64,000 bases of DNA from Micromonospora sp. NBC_01796 (GCF_035917455.1 NZ_CP109078.1:4820001-4884000), one strand, 5' to 3'; positions 15,790-25,915 are shown, counted from the stretch's first letter. Notes: generated by a model not told the origin, from the letters alone. Numbers and translations are program-made.

Positions 15790-17910
15790 TCAGGGGCGGG
15801 GCGGGGTGTCGATGGTGGTCAGGCGCTGGGTGGCGCGGGAGAGGGCCACGTAGAGGGTGCGTACGCCGGACTCGGAGTCGGTACGGATCTCGGTGGGGGC
15901 GATCAGGGCGACCCCGTCGTACTCCATGCCCTTGGCCTGGAGGCTGGTGACCACCTGGAGGCGCGGTTCGGCCAGGTGTTCCAGCCAGCCGGCGACCTCG
16001 TCCCGGCGCGGCACCGGCGTGATCACCCCGACCGTCCCCTGGACCTCGGCGAGCAGGTCCGTCACCTCCCGGACGGTCGTCGCGGCCAGCTCCTCCGGCG
16101 TCACGACCAGCTCGATCGGCTCGACCCCGGTGGAACGCACCGCCGTCGGCAGCGGAAGGTCGGGGGCGACCTCCCGGATCACCGCGGCGGCCACCTCGAA
16201 GATCTCCGCCGGGTTGCGGTAGTTGGTGGAGAGGGTGAAGTCGTGTCGGGGGCGGCGACCGAGCGCCTTGTCCCGGGACTGGGACAGCTCGCGGGCATCC
16301 CCGGTCCAGGCGGTCTGGGCCGGGTCGCCGACCACGGTCCACGAGGCGAGCCGACCGCGCCGGCCGAGCATCCGCCACTGCATCGGGGACACGTCCTGGG
16401 ACTCGTCCACCACCACGTGGGCGTACTCCTGGTAGTCCTCCGGGCGTTCGATGCGGGCCCGCTCGGCGCGCTGCCGGTCGGCGTACGTGCTCAGCTCGCG
16501 TACCCCACCGCCGAGCAGGTACGGGTCCCGCCGGCGCTTCGCCGCCCGCAGCGGCTTGCCGAGCAGCTCGTCCAACTCGTCCAGGATGGCCACGTCGGCG
16601 ATGGTCGGCCCGTCGGCGTCCAGGGTTCGCCACGAGGCGCTCAGTGCCCGGATCTCCCGGTTGGACAGGATCCCCGACGCGTACGCCTGGAGCCGCTCCG
16701 GCCGGGTCATCCAGCCCATGACGTGCCACGGGTGCAGTTGCGGCCACCAGGCCCGGATGAAGTCCCGGAAATCGCCGCGTTCGGCCAGCTCGCCCTCGAA
16801 CTCGCGGCGCTCCGGCAGCCGCCCGGCCCGCATCCGTTGCGCCTGGGTCCAGAGCGCGTTGAACAGCCCGTCGATGCCGGCCCGGCGTACCTCGTTGCGC
16901 CGGGCGCCACGGGGCAGCGCCCGGACCCGGATCGCGTCCAGTTCGCCGGCACCGAGCCGGAGCAACTCGCCCCGGTAGAGCAGGCGCAGCTCGTTGGGGC
17001 CGCCGGGGACGGTGTCGTGGGCGGCCCGCTCCAGCACCCGGCGCATCCGCAGCGAACCCTTGATCGCCGCGACCGAGGTCGGGTCCGTACGGGTGGCGAC
17101 CACGCCGGGGAACAGTGACCCGAGCGAGTGCAGGGTGGCGGTCTCCTCACCGAGCGAGGGCAGTACGGAGGCGATGTACTCGACGAAGACCCCGGACGGA
17201 CCGACCACCAGTACGCCGCCCCCGGCGAACCGGTTCCGGTCGGAGTAGAGCAGGTAGGCGGCCCGGTGCAGGGCGACCGCGGTCTTGCCGGTCCCCGGCC
17301 CGCCGGAGACGATCGTGACCCCGCCGGCGGGGGAGCGGATCGCCTCGTCCTGCTCGCGCTGGATGGTGGCGACGATGTCGCGCATGCCCCGTCCGGTCGC
17401 CTTGGCCAGCGAGGCGAGCAGTGCCCCGTCACCGACCACCCGCATGTCGGGCGGTGCGGCCCCCGGGTCGAGCAGGTCGTCCTCGATCCGGGTGACCTTC
17501 TCGTTGGCGGACTGGATCATGCGTCGCCGGACCACTCCCCGGGGGTCGGCGGGGGTCGCCTGGTAGAAGGCGGCGGCAGCGGGTGCCCGCCAGTCGATCA
17601 CCAGCGGCTCGGCCCGCTCACCCCGTACGCCGAGCCGACCGACGTGCAGCACCTGCCGGTCGCGCAGGTCCAGCCGGCCGAAGACCAGCCCCTCGTGTTC
17701 GGCGTCGAGGGACTGCCGGCGCCGGGCGGCGTGGAAGACCATCGCGTCCCGTTCGACGAGCGCGCCGAAGTTGCCCACCCGGGCGAGCTGGTAACCCTCC
17801 TGCTCAGCCTGGACGGCGGTCTGGCGCAGCTGGGCCAGCCGGGCGTAGACCAGGTCGAGATGCCGCTGCTCGGCGGCCATCTCCTGTTGCAGGGTGGTGA
17901 GGTCGGTCAA
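15790..17910 (-). CDS. helD: HelD-type superfamily 1 helicase, RNA polymerase recycling
   Basis: 706 aa. Superfamily 1A NTPase of the HelD class, which in Gram-positive bacteria pulls stalled or post-termination RNA polymerase off DNA and, as HelR in some actinomycetes, gives rifampicin tolerance. The N-terminal coiled coil (EQRHLDLVYARLAQLRQTAV) reaches the secondary channel, Walker A is GGPGTGKTAV near residue 205, a helicase II motif VVVDESQDVSPMQ follows, and motif VI (YVALSRATQRL) is at the end. Start taken at TTG 17910, where GGGAG is in place; an ATG lies 10 codons downstream. I looked for a rifampicin-associated element upstream and saw none. Confidence 0.88.
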   Translation of the reverse strand: MTDLTTLQQEMAAEQRHLDLVYARLAQLRQTAVQAEQEGYQLARVGNFGALVERDAMVFHAARRRQSLDAEHEGLVFGRLDLRDRQVLHVGRLGVRGERAEPLVIDWRAPAAAAFYQATPADPRGVVRRRMIQSANEKVTRIEDDLLDPGAAPPDMRVVGDGALLASLAKATGRGMRDIVATIQREQDEAIRSPAGGVTIVSGGPGTGKTAVALHRAAYLLYSDRNRFAGGGVLVVGPSGVFVEYIASVLPSLGEETATLHSLGSLFPGVVATRTDPTSVAAIKGSLRMRRVLERAAHDTVPGGPNELRLLYRGELLRLGAGELDAIRVRALPRGARRNEVRRAGIDGLFNALWTQAQRMRAGRLPERREFEGELAERGDFRDFIRAWWPQLHPWHVMGWMTRPERLQAYASGILSNREIRALSASWRTLDADGPTIADVAILDELDELLGKPLRAAKRRRDPYLLGGGVRELSTYADRQRAERARIERPEDYQEYAHVVVDESQDVSPMQWRMLGRRGRLASWTVVGDPAQTAWTGDARELSQSRDKALGRRPRHDFTLSTNYRNPAEIFEVAAAVIREVAPDLPLPTAVRSTGVEPIELVVTPEELAATTVREVTDLLAEVQGTVGVITPVPRRDEVAGWLEHLAEPRLQVVTSLQAKGMEYDGVALIAPTEIRTDSESGVRTLYVALSRATQRLTTIDTPPRP

Positions 17911-18172
17911 CGTGCAGACTCCCGGTTGGTCGGTCGCGGACCGCGACGCCGAGCCCGGTCGGATCGGCCGGGCGCAGGCGCGGACGCGCAGGATTGCCAG
18001 GATGCGAGGGTACGGGGTATCCGTCCGGTCGTTCCGCGCCGATCGCCCGATCGTGCCCCGACGGCGGGGCCGGACGTGTCGACCGCGCCCCGGACGAGGC
18101 TCCGCACCGGGCCCGTGGAGGGCCCGCACCAAGGCAACGGAACGGGTCCCCGGAATCTTCCCGCCGGGTCGA

Positions 18173-19273
18173 TCAGTGCGGGTGGGGCCGTCGTTGGGCG
18201 GGGATCGGCGCGAGCGCGCGCCGGACAACCTCGAGCAGGGCGGCGTTCACCTCGTCCGGGCGTTCCAGCATGAGCATGTGCCCGGCGCCCGGACAGACCG
18301 TCAGCTCGGTGTCCGGGAGGGTCTCGACGATAGACTCGGTGCACCGGGGCGGGGTGAGCCGGTCCCGGTCGCCGACCAGGGCCGCCACCGGCAGGTCACC
18401 GAGGGTGGCGAGGGTGTCCAGGCGGTGCTGCCGGCCGATCGAGGACCGTAGCCCGCCGATCGCGACCAGCGCCGCGCGTGACACTGCCGAGGTGGTCAGC
18501 CGGATGTCCTCCGACGCGCAGTCGTCCCCGAACAGCAGCCAGCGCAGGCTGGGCCGCAGTGCCTGCAACAGCGGTTGCGGCGTACGCAGGCCTCCGCAGC
18601 GGGCCAGTACGCCGGCACCGGTGGTCTCGGCGAGCCGGATCAGCCAGGCGACCCGGGTGGGCAGGCCGTAACAGGTGTGGGTGTGGCCCTCGGCGGTGGT
18701 GGCGACGAAGACGAGTCCGGCGATCCTGGTGGCGAAGTCGTCCGGGTGGCGGTGGGCGTACTCCATGATCGTCATTCCGCCGAGCGAGTGTCCGACCAGC
18801 ACCACGGGACCGGTCGGTGCCAACCGGTCGAGCAGTTCGGCGAGATCGTCGCCGAGCCGGGCCAGGGTGGCCGTACCGAGGTTGCTGACGCCGGACCGAC
18901 CGTGCCCGCGGGCGTCGTAGCTGATGATCCGGACCGCGTCGCCCAGGTTCTCGACCAAGGCGGACACCTGTCGGTGCCAGGTCCGGTGGTCCAGGGTCCA
19001 GCCGTGCAGCAGCACCACGGTGATCGGTGCGGTGGCCGGTCCGACCTGCTCGACCTCCAACCGGATCCCGTCGGACAGCTCGACCCCGGCGGTACCGGGT
19101 CCGGCGGTACCGGGTCCGGCGGCGGCGAGCGCGTCGGGAGTGTCGAGCGGGGGCTCGGGAGTGTCGAGCGCGTCGGGGGTGCCGGGCGGCTCGGGGGCGG
19201 CCAGGGTGGCTGTCGCGGGGGCGGAACCGACCGGCTCGACCGGGATGCGCTGGGTCGGGGGGTGGTCAGACAT
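18173..19273 (-). CDS. Alpha/beta hydrolase
   Basis: A 366-aa alpha/beta-hydrolase-fold enzyme of unknown substrate. Residues 1 to about 60 are a Pro/Ala-rich, disordered extension with repeated GTAGP and TPDALD elements. The catalytic fold then shows the oxyanion HGW (VVLLHGWTLDHRTWHRQ), the nucleophile elbow GHSLGG, the acid in VGDRDRLTPP, and the final histidine in PGAGHMLMLERP. It could be an esterase, lipase or haloperoxidase-like enzyme. ATG at 19273 follows GGAGG. Confidence 0.85.
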   Translation of the reverse strand: MSDHPPTQRIPVEPVGSAPATATLAAPEPPGTPDALDTPEPPLDTPDALAAAGPGTAGPGTAGVELSDGIRLEVEQVGPATAPITVVLLHGWTLDHRTWHRQVSALVENLGDAVRIISYDARGHGRSGVSNLGTATLARLGDDLAELLDRLAPTGPVVLVGHSLGGMTIMEYAHRHPDDFATRIAGLVFVATTAEGHTHTCYGLPTRVAWLIRLAETTGAGVLARCGGLRTPQPLLQALRPSLRWLLFGDDCASEDIRLTTSAVSRAALVAIGGLRSSIGRQHRLDTLATLGDLPVAALVGDRDRLTPPRCTESIVETLPDTELTVCPGAGHMLMLERPDEVNAALLEVVRRALAPIPAQRRPHPH

Positions 19274-19432
19274 GGCTACCTCCGGGTCGTCCGAGGGTTG
19301 CCGTACCCGCGGGTAACAAGCGTACCCGCGATCTTGGTCGGGCGTTCCGGTTGTTACCCGACGGTCATCCTGGGCAATCGCACCCTGACGAGGTGTCGGG
19401 AGCGGATGCATCAGAATGCGCGAAAAGCGACA

Positions 19433-19469
19433 AACGCCCCGGCCCGGCACGAAGCCGGACCGAGGCGTT
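19433..19469 (-). terminator. Rho-independent-like terminator
   Basis: AACGCC..CCGGC pairs with GCCGG..GGCGTT around an ACGAA loop, with two internal mismatches. On the minus strand it is followed by a T-rich run (TTTGTCGCTTTT), unusually good for this GC content. It lies 18 bases past the stop of the small protein at 19487. Confidence 0.75.
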
Positions 19470-19486
19470 CGCTCGGTTCAGTGCGA

Positions 19487-19816
19487 TCAGGCGGTGAAGA
19501 CGCCGGCCTCGACGAGCCGCTTGTCGGCGGTGTCCCAGCCCTCGCCCGGGAAGGCCGCAGCCAGGCCGGCGATCTCGGCGCGGATCTTGACAGCGTGGCC
19601 GGCACCGGCGAGCTGACGAAGCTCCTCGATGAAGGCGTCCGAGTCGGTGCGCACGTGCACGGTCTTGCCGTTGGTCAGGTTCCGCACGTAGGCGTGCTTG
19701 CCGCCGTTGAGCGGGATCAGGTACTTGAACTCGCCGAGCACGCTCAGGGCGCCACCCTGACCGGCCTGGCCGGCGCGGACTGACGCGCGCGCGGTCTTTG
19801 AGGTGTTGTTCGCCAC
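19487..19816 (-). CDS. Small conserved actinobacterial protein
   Basis: 109 aa, soluble. N-terminal 25 residues are Gly/Ala/Ser-rich; the rest (FKYLIPLNGGKHAYVRNLTN, HVRTDSDAFIEELRQL, GWDTADKRLVEAGVFTA) is a compact alpha/beta domain I recognise only as a conserved hypothetical. The GTG at 19816 has AAGGAG 8 bases upstream. It has its own promoter region and terminator, consistent with an abundant stand-alone gene. Confidence 0.75.
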   Translation of the reverse strand: MANNTSKTARASVRAGQAGQGGALSVLGEFKYLIPLNGGKHAYVRNLTNGKTVHVRTDSDAFIEELRQLAGAGHAVKIRAEIAGLAAAFPGEGWDTADKRLVEAGVFTA

Positions 19817-20166
19817 GAAAGTGCTCCTTGCCAGACATAACGGGAGGACGGAATGCGCGGCGGCAACACGCCGGACGCGCCTTGGTGGCCGGGGGGCCGC
19901 CGAACTGCTGTTGGCGGCCTGGGCCACCGGATCCACGAACGCACGGCGACACAGGACGCCGAGTGAACTTTACACGACCGCGAGAGCCGTACGGCGACCG
20001 CGGCCTGTCGTGAGGAATGAACACCCCCTAGCGGTACGGCTATTCCGGCATGCCAAAATTCCGATTCTCTGGCGCACCATCCGTCACACGAGTCATCATG
20101 TGTTCCAGCATCGCCTGGTGATCGAGGTCGTAGGGGAAGACGCACCTCGCTCTCCGGGAGGTCACC
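19817..20166. other. Divergent promoter region
   Basis: 350 bases between the small protein (minus) and the DUF3145 gene (plus). Locally AT-richer around 20040-20110. It should hold both promoters. I see no gene or strong repeat. Confidence 0.4.
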
Positions 20167-20658
20167 GTGCCAACGCGTGGCGTCGTATACGTCCACTCGA
20201 CCCCACTCGCCGTGTGTGCACACGTCGAGTGGGCGATCGCGCGCGTCCTTACCGTGCCGGTCAATCTGCACTGGACGGTTCAACCCGTCGATCCCGGCGC
20301 ACGCCGGGCTGAGTGCAGTTGGTCCGGCCGGCCGGGGACGGGCGCGGAACTGGCTGCTGCCCTGCGGCAGTGGCCGATGATCCGTTTCGAGATCACCGAG
20401 GAGCCGAGCACCGGGGTCGACGGTGAGCGGTTCATGTACGTACCCGGACGCGGGCTGTTCCGGGCCACCACCGGCGCCGCCGGTGACATCCAGCTCGGCG
20501 AGGACCGGCTGCGCGCCATCATGGCGTCGGCACGGGCTCCCGAGGCACTGGCGCACGCCCTGGACAAGGCACTCGGCACGGCGTGGGACGCCGAGCTGGA
20601 GCCGTACCGGTACGCCGGTGACGGGGCTCCGGTGACGCTGCTCACCAGGGTCGGCTGA
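20167..20658 (+). CDS. DUF3145 family protein
   Basis: 163 aa. Matches the actinobacteria-specific DUF3145 family: opening TRGVVYVHSTPLAVCAHVEW, then VPVNLHWTVQPV, and a C-terminal helix LDKALGTAWDAELEPYRYA. The function is not known. GTG at 20167 follows GGAGG. Monocistronic; the next gene starts 60 bases later. Confidence 0.9.
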   Translation: MPTRGVVYVHSTPLAVCAHVEWAIARVLTVPVNLHWTVQPVDPGARRAECSWSGRPGTGAELAAALRQWPMIRFEITEEPSTGVDGERFMYVPGRGLFRATTGAAGDIQLGEDRLRAIMASARAPEALAHALDKALGTAWDAELEPYRYAGDGAPVTLLTRVG

Positions 20659-20718
20659 CCGTGCGGGGGCGACCCGGTCAAGTTGCCCTGATAAGGGGGA
20701 AACTGATGGGATAGCGGG

Positions 20719-22449
20719 ATGCCGACCCTCCTCCGGCGTACCATCGCCGCGCTTGCCGTACTGGCCGCGCTGACCGCGACCGGCTGTGCCGGTCGATCCG
20801 ACCAGGGCACCACGGCGGGCGCGAGCCCCACCGTCCCGGCCAGCCCCACGGCCGGTCCGAGCCCCTCCGGCGGCCCGGATCCGGCAGCGCGGGCGGCCGA
20901 GCTGGTCGGCCGGCTGACCGACGAGGACCTGGTCGGCCAGGTGCTGATGCCGTACGCGTACGGCAGCTCGGCCACCAAGGTCACCCCCGGCTCGGCAACC
21001 GGGAACAAGGCGCTGGCCGGAGTCGAGACCCCGGCCGAGATGATCGCCAAGTACCGGCTGGGTGGGCTCATCCTGGTCGGGTTCTCCGCCGACGACCCCA
21101 CCGGTAAGAACCAGGTCACCACGAACGTCGACAACGTCGCGCAGGTGCACGGGCTGACCGGCGGGTTGCAGGAGGCCGGCGCCAAGCTCGCCGCCGGCGC
21201 CGCCCCGCTCCTGATCGGCACCGACCAGGAGTTCGGTGTGGTCACCCGGATCGGCACCGGAGTGACGGTGCTGCCCAGCGCGATGGCCTTCGGCGCGGCC
21301 CGCAACCCCGGCCTCACCGAGGCCGCCTGGTCCGCCGCCGGCACCGAACTCGCCGCACTCGGCATCAACGTCGACTTCGCCCCCGACGCCGACGTACTCG
21401 GCGCGCACAGCGCGGTGATCGGGTCCCGGTCCTTCGGCGACGACCCCAAGGTCACCGGGGAACAGGTCGCCGCCGCCGTCCGGGGCCTGCAGGGCGCGGG
21501 AGTCGCCGCGACCCTCAAGCACTTCCCCGGCCACGGCCACACCGCCGCCGACTCGCACGACGACCTGCCGCAGCTCACCCAGGACCGGGCCGCGCTCGAC
21601 AAGGGCGACCTGCCGCCGTTCACCACCGGTATCGCCGCCGGCGCCGGGCTGGTCATGTCCGGGCACCTGGACGTACGGGCGATCGACCCGGGGGTGCCGG
21701 CCACCTTCTCGCACAAGGTGCTCACCGACCTGCTCCGGGGGCAGCTCGGCTTCAAGGGCGTGGTGGTCACCGACGGGATGAACATGGCCCCTGCCATGCG
21801 CTACCCGCCGGGCGAGGCCGCGGTCCGGGCGATCAACGCCGGCAACGACCTGTTGCTGATGCCGCCGAACCTGACCCAGGCCTACGACGGGCTGCTGGCC
21901 GGCGTACGCGACGGGACGCTGCCCCGTACCCGGCTGGTCGAGGCGGTGACCCGGGTGCTGACGCTGAAGTTCACGCTCGCCGGGCGACCGGCCCCGGCGA
22001 TGGCGACCCTGGACACGGCGGCGCACCGGGACGCCGCCCGGAAGGTGGCGAACGCGTCCGTGACCGCGCTGCGCGGCACCTGCGCCGAGGCGGCCGTGCA
22101 CGGGCCGATCACGGTCACCGCCGCCAACGGGCGGGAGAAGACCGCCGCCACGCTCACCGACGCGCTCCGGGCCGCCGGTGCCACCGTGGTCGCCCAGGGC
22201 GGCACGGTCGTGCACCTGGTCGGGTACGGCGACGCCGCCTCCGACCTGAACACCGCCGCCGGGGTCACCGTCGCGATGGACACCCCGTACGTGCTCGACG
22301 CGGCCAAGTCGCCGGTCCTGCTGGCGACGTACTCGTCGACGGCGGTGTCGATGGCGGCACTGGCCGACGTGCTCGCCGGAAAGGCCCGACCGACCGGTCA
22401 GTCACCGGTGCCGGTGACCGGCCTGCCGCGCAGTTCCTGCACCGCCTGA
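20719..22449 (+). CDS. GH3 beta-N-acetylhexosaminidase-like lipoprotein
   Basis: 576 aa, exported and lipid-anchored: a short signal ends in the lipobox LTATGC (Cys23), followed by a Pro/Ser/Thr tether to about residue 50. The catalytic GH3 barrel has the NagZ-type loop KHFPGHGHTAADSHDDLP near residue 267, with the Asp-His general acid pair, and the nucleophile Asp in VVVTDGMNM. NagZ-type enzymes release N-acetylglucosamine from muropeptides or wall fragments. A C-terminal domain (from about 440) follows, as in the long extracellular forms. ATG at 20719. Confidence 0.87.
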   Translation: MPTLLRRTIAALAVLAALTATGCAGRSDQGTTAGASPTVPASPTAGPSPSGGPDPAARAAELVGRLTDEDLVGQVLMPYAYGSSATKVTPGSATGNKALAGVETPAEMIAKYRLGGLILVGFSADDPTGKNQVTTNVDNVAQVHGLTGGLQEAGAKLAAGAAPLLIGTDQEFGVVTRIGTGVTVLPSAMAFGAARNPGLTEAAWSAAGTELAALGINVDFAPDADVLGAHSAVIGSRSFGDDPKVTGEQVAAAVRGLQGAGVAATLKHFPGHGHTAADSHDDLPQLTQDRAALDKGDLPPFTTGIAAGAGLVMSGHLDVRAIDPGVPATFSHKVLTDLLRGQLGFKGVVVTDGMNMAPAMRYPPGEAAVRAINAGNDLLLMPPNLTQAYDGLLAGVRDGTLPRTRLVEAVTRVLTLKFTLAGRPAPAMATLDTAAHRDAARKVANASVTALRGTCAEAAVHGPITVTAANGREKTAATLTDALRAAGATVVAQGGTVVHLVGYGDAASDLNTAAGVTVAMDTPYVLDAAKSPVLLATYSSTAVSMAALADVLAGKARPTGQSPVPVTGLPRSSCTA

Positions 22450-22580
22450 GGAGTTCCGCCGGCCGTCGCCGGGGCCCGCTCGGGCGGCCTCGGCGACGTT
22501 GGTCGTCGGCCCGCCGGGATGCCGCTGCTGGTAGCGTTCGGAAGTCCGCCGGGTCGACCGGAACGGGGGGTGCGCGGGCC

Positions 22581-23615
22581 GTGACGCAACCGGGACCGGC
22601 GCTGTCCGTGGTCGTGCCGATGTTCAACGAGGAGACCGTGCTCCCGCTGCTGGTCGAGCGGCTCCGGACGGTCCTCGACGGGCTCGGCGAACCGTACGAG
22701 GTGGTCGCCGTCGACGACGGCAGCACCGACGGCACCGCCGCCGCGCTGGCCGGACTGCGGGCCCACTGGCCACAGCTACGGGTGCTGCGGCTGCGCCGCA
22801 ACAGCGGGCACCAGGCGGCGCTCGTCGCCGGGGTGCTCCGGGCCGGCGGCGGGCACGTGGTCAGCCTCGACGCCGACCTCCAGGACCCGCCGGAGACCAT
22901 CGCCGAAATGCTGCGGGTCGCCCGCGCCGGCCAGCTCGACATCGTGTACGGCGTGCGCGCCGACCGGCGTACCGACACGGTTTTCAAGCGGTGGACCGCC
23001 GGGCTGTACTACCGGCTGATGCGACGGCTCGTCGGCAAGCAGGTGCCCGCCCAGGCCGGTGACTTCCGGCTGCTCAGCCGGGCCGCGGTGGAGGCACTGC
23101 GGGAGTTGCCCGAGCGGACCCCGGTGCTCCGGCTGGTCGTACCCTGGCTCGGGTTTCCCAGCGGTGAGGTCACCTACCTGCGCGACGAACGGGCGGCCGG
23201 GCGGACCAAGTACCCGGTGTCCCGGATGGTCGGCCTCGCCGCCGACAGCGTGACCAGCTTCTCCGCCGCCCCGCTGCGCTTCGCCACCTGGCTCGGCCTG
23301 GCCGGCGTCGCGGTCTGCTCGCTGCTGGTGGTGGTCGCCGTGGTCGCGTACTTCTTCGGCGCGACGGTCAGCGGATGGCCCTCCCTGTACGTGGCGGTGC
23401 TCTTCCTCGGCGCCGTCCAGTTGCTCTGCCTCGGCCTACTGGGGGAGTACGTGGCCCGGATCTACACGGCGGTGCAGGGGCGGCCGGCGTACTTCGTCGC
23501 CAGCGACAGTGCCGACGGCCCGCCGGCAGGCCCGGCCACCGCTCCCACCGGCGGCGAACCCGCCGGCACGGCCGGTGACGGCGGCGTGGCAGCTCTCGCC
23601 GACACGCTCCGTTGA
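22581..23615 (+). CDS. GT2 polyprenyl-phosphate glycosyltransferase
   Basis: 344 aa. A DPM1/GtrB-like family 2 transferase: PMFNEETVLPLLVERL opening, the nucleotide-binding VVAVDDGSTDGT, the metal-binding SLDADLQDPPE, and two C-terminal membrane helices (LAGVAVCSLLVVVAVVAYFF and VAVLFLGAVQLLCLGLLGEY). Such enzymes load a sugar onto polyprenyl phosphate for later use outside the membrane. The stop codon overlaps the TTG start of the following large membrane protein (TTGA), so the pair are translationally coupled. Confidence 0.9.
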   Translation: MTQPGPALSVVVPMFNEETVLPLLVERLRTVLDGLGEPYEVVAVDDGSTDGTAAALAGLRAHWPQLRVLRLRRNSGHQAALVAGVLRAGGGHVVSLDADLQDPPETIAEMLRVARAGQLDIVYGVRADRRTDTVFKRWTAGLYYRLMRRLVGKQVPAQAGDFRLLSRAAVEALRELPERTPVLRLVVPWLGFPSGEVTYLRDERAAGRTKYPVSRMVGLAADSVTSFSAAPLRFATWLGLAGVAVCSLLVVVAVVAYFFGATVSGWPSLYVAVLFLGAVQLLCLGLLGEYVARIYTAVQGRPAYFVASDSADGPPAGPATAPTGGEPAGTAGDGGVAALADTLR

Positions 23616-25903
23616 CCGCCGTCGCCGCCGGGGCGTCGACCCTGGACACCCCGACCCGCCGGTCCACCCGCGCCCTCGACCAGCTCCGCCGGTACGCACC
23701 CGCCGTAGCGGTGTTCGTCGTCCTCGCGGCGATCCTGCTCGACGCCGGCACCCCGGCGGTCGACATCGCCCGCTACACCGGTTACGCCCTGCTCGGCGTG
23801 GTCCTCCCCGGCACCCTGGTCTACCGGGCGCTGCGGGCCCGACCGCACACCCTGGTCGAGGACCTGGCCGTCGGCGCCGCCGTCGGGCTGATCCTGGAAC
23901 TGGCCGCCTGGGCCGTCCTCACCGGACTCGGGCTCGAACACTGGCTCCGGTACTGGCCGGTCGCCGTCCTGCTGCCGTTCCTCGCCGTACCCCGGCTGCG
24001 CCGGTGTTGGCGGGTACGCGGGTACACCCCGGTCCCGACCGGGTGGGCCTGGTCGGTGGCGGCCGTGGTGGTCGGCTTCACCGCGTACCTCGCCGAGTCG
24101 TTCCTCTACCGCAACCCGATCCTCCCCGTCGGGGAGGGCCAGGCGCAGTACATCGACCTGCCGTTCCAGCTCTCCATCGCGGGCGCCGCCACCCACCAGA
24201 TGCCGCCGGACGTGCCGCAGGTGGCCGGCGAGCCACTGCACTACCACTGGTTCGGGTTCGCCCACATGGCGGCGGCGAGCCTGGTCAGCGGGGTGGACCT
24301 GCCGACGGTGTTCTTCCGGCTGGCCGTACCGGCGCTCTGCCTGCTCGCGGTGGTGCTGGTCGCGGTCGTCGGCTGGCGGATCACCGGGCGACCGTACGCG
24401 GGTGCGGTGGCGGCGGCGCTCATGTTCACCATCGGCGAGTTCGGCTACGAGAACGGGATCCGCCAGCTCTTCGGCACCCAGGCGACGTTCATCGTCTGGG
24501 GCAGCCCGTCGATGACGTACAGCTGGGTGTTGCTGTTGCCACTGATCGCGGTCCTGGCCGACCGGATCGGCCCGGCCCGCGGCGTGGCGGTCCCGCCGCT
24601 GGGGCGGGGCGCCTGGGTGCTCGCGGCGCTGCTGCTGGTCGCCTCGACCGGGGCGAAGGCCAGCTCGGTGCCGGTGGTCGTCGCCGCCCTCGCCCTGACC
24701 GCCCTGGTCACCCTCGTGGTACGCCGACGCCTGGCCTGGCCGGTCCTCGTCGCCGGGGCGCTGGCGCTGGCCGCCCAGGGGTTCGCCACCGCGATCCTGT
24801 TCGCGTTCGAGAGCCACGGGGTGACCGTCGACCCGTTCTCCGGCCTGCGCCCCTTCGTCGGTACGGTCGACCGCCCGGCCGGCACCACCGCCCTGCTCTG
24901 GGTCGCCGTCCTGCTCGCCTTCCTGGTCAACCTCCAGTTGCGGCTGGCCGGCATCGTCGCGCTGATCCGGTACCGCCGGTTCCGGCTCGAACCGGTGCAG
25001 GTGTTCCTGCTCGGCGGCGCGCTCGCCGGCCCGGCGATCTACCTGCTCGTCGGGCACCCCGGCAGCAGCAACCAGTACTTCATCCGGGCCGGTTTCGCGT
25101 TCGGGGTGATCGCCTCCGCCTGGGGGTACGCCGAACTGCTCGAACGGGCCCGGCTCTCGACCCGCAGCCGGATCCTGCTCGGGGTCGGCGCGGCCGGGTT
25201 CGCGCTCGTCCTGACCCTGATCCAGCTCGACCACCCGGCCGAGGTGTACGCCGCGCCGACCTGGGACGTGCTCCGGCCCCTGTTCTGGTGGGCGGCGGCG
25301 CTGGGCGGCCTCGCCGTACTCGGGGCGCTGCTCTGGCCGGTGCTGGCCGGACAGTGGCCCCGACTCCGGGGGCGGGGGGCGGCGATCCTGCTCACCGGCG
25401 TACTCGTCGCCGGGGCACCGGGACTGGTGCTGGACGCGGCGGCGGGGCGGCAGTACCCCAACGGCGGCGCGTACGCGGTGGTCCCGATGCCGCAGTCGCG
25501 CGTCGACGCCGCCCGCTGGGTGTACGAGCACAGCGACCCGGACGACATCGTCGCCACCAACGTGCACTGCCGAGCCATGGTCAACGGCTACTGCGACGCG
25601 CGCTCGTTCTGGCTGAGCGCGTACACCGAGCGCGCGGTCCTGGTCGAGGGGTGGTCGTTCGCGCCCCGGATGGTCGGGCTGCCCGGCGGTCCGTACGCCC
25701 CGTTCTGGGACCAGGAACGGTTGCAGGCCAACGACGAGGCGTTCACCGCCCCGACCCCGGAGGGCCTGGCCACCCTCCGCGACCGGTACGGCGTCCGCTG
25801 GCTGGTGGCGGACCGCAGCGTCGAGCAGGAGTCCCCCGACCTCTCCACCCTGGCCACCATCCGCTTCGACAACGGCAACCTAGCCGTCTACGAACTCCGC
25901 TGA
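23612..25903 (+). CDS. Large integral membrane protein, possible GT-C transferase
   Basis: 763 aa with about 12-14 membrane helices and an extracellular C-terminal domain of about 150 aa (VDAARWVYEHSDPDDIVATN through YGVRWLVADRS). The large loop after the second or third helix (LPVGEGQAQYIDLPFQLSIAG, PLHYHWFGFAHMAAASL) resembles GT-C-fold glycosyltransferases that use polyprenyl-linked sugars, which would fit the coupled GT2 gene. The family assignment is inferred from topology and context, not from a certain motif. TTG start overlapping the GT2 stop. Confidence 0.75.
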   Translation: MTAVAAGASTLDTPTRRSTRALDQLRRYAPAVAVFVVLAAILLDAGTPAVDIARYTGYALLGVVLPGTLVYRALRARPHTLVEDLAVGAAVGLILELAAWAVLTGLGLEHWLRYWPVAVLLPFLAVPRLRRCWRVRGYTPVPTGWAWSVAAVVVGFTAYLAESFLYRNPILPVGEGQAQYIDLPFQLSIAGAATHQMPPDVPQVAGEPLHYHWFGFAHMAAASLVSGVDLPTVFFRLAVPALCLLAVVLVAVVGWRITGRPYAGAVAAALMFTIGEFGYENGIRQLFGTQATFIVWGSPSMTYSWVLLLPLIAVLADRIGPARGVAVPPLGRGAWVLAALLLVASTGAKASSVPVVVAALALTALVTLVVRRRLAWPVLVAGALALAAQGFATAILFAFESHGVTVDPFSGLRPFVGTVDRPAGTTALLWVAVLLAFLVNLQLRLAGIVALIRYRRFRLEPVQVFLLGGALAGPAIYLLVGHPGSSNQYFIRAGFAFGVIASAWGYAELLERARLSTRSRILLGVGAAGFALVLTLIQLDHPAEVYAAPTWDVLRPLFWWAAALGGLAVLGALLWPVLAGQWPRLRGRGAAILLTGVLVAGAPGLVLDAAAGRQYPNGGAYAVVPMPQSRVDAARWVYEHSDPDDIVATNVHCRAMVNGYCDARSFWLSAYTERAVLVEGWSFAPRMVGLPGGPYAPFWDQERLQANDEAFTAPTPEGLATLRDRYGVRWLVADRSVEQESPDLSTLATIRFDNGNLAVYELR

Positions 25904-25915
25904 CGCGGGCTGCCA

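Noticed and set aside
17911-18172. Rifampicin-associated element expected upstream of HelR-type helicases
   Set aside because: No GGGGCTTGC-type dyad found in the 262 bases upstream, so I do not call the helicase HelR.
19744-22215. 823-codon minus-strand frame opposite DUF3145 and the GH3 gene
   Set aside because: Covers two unrelated real genes and a promoter region, so cannot be a gene itself.
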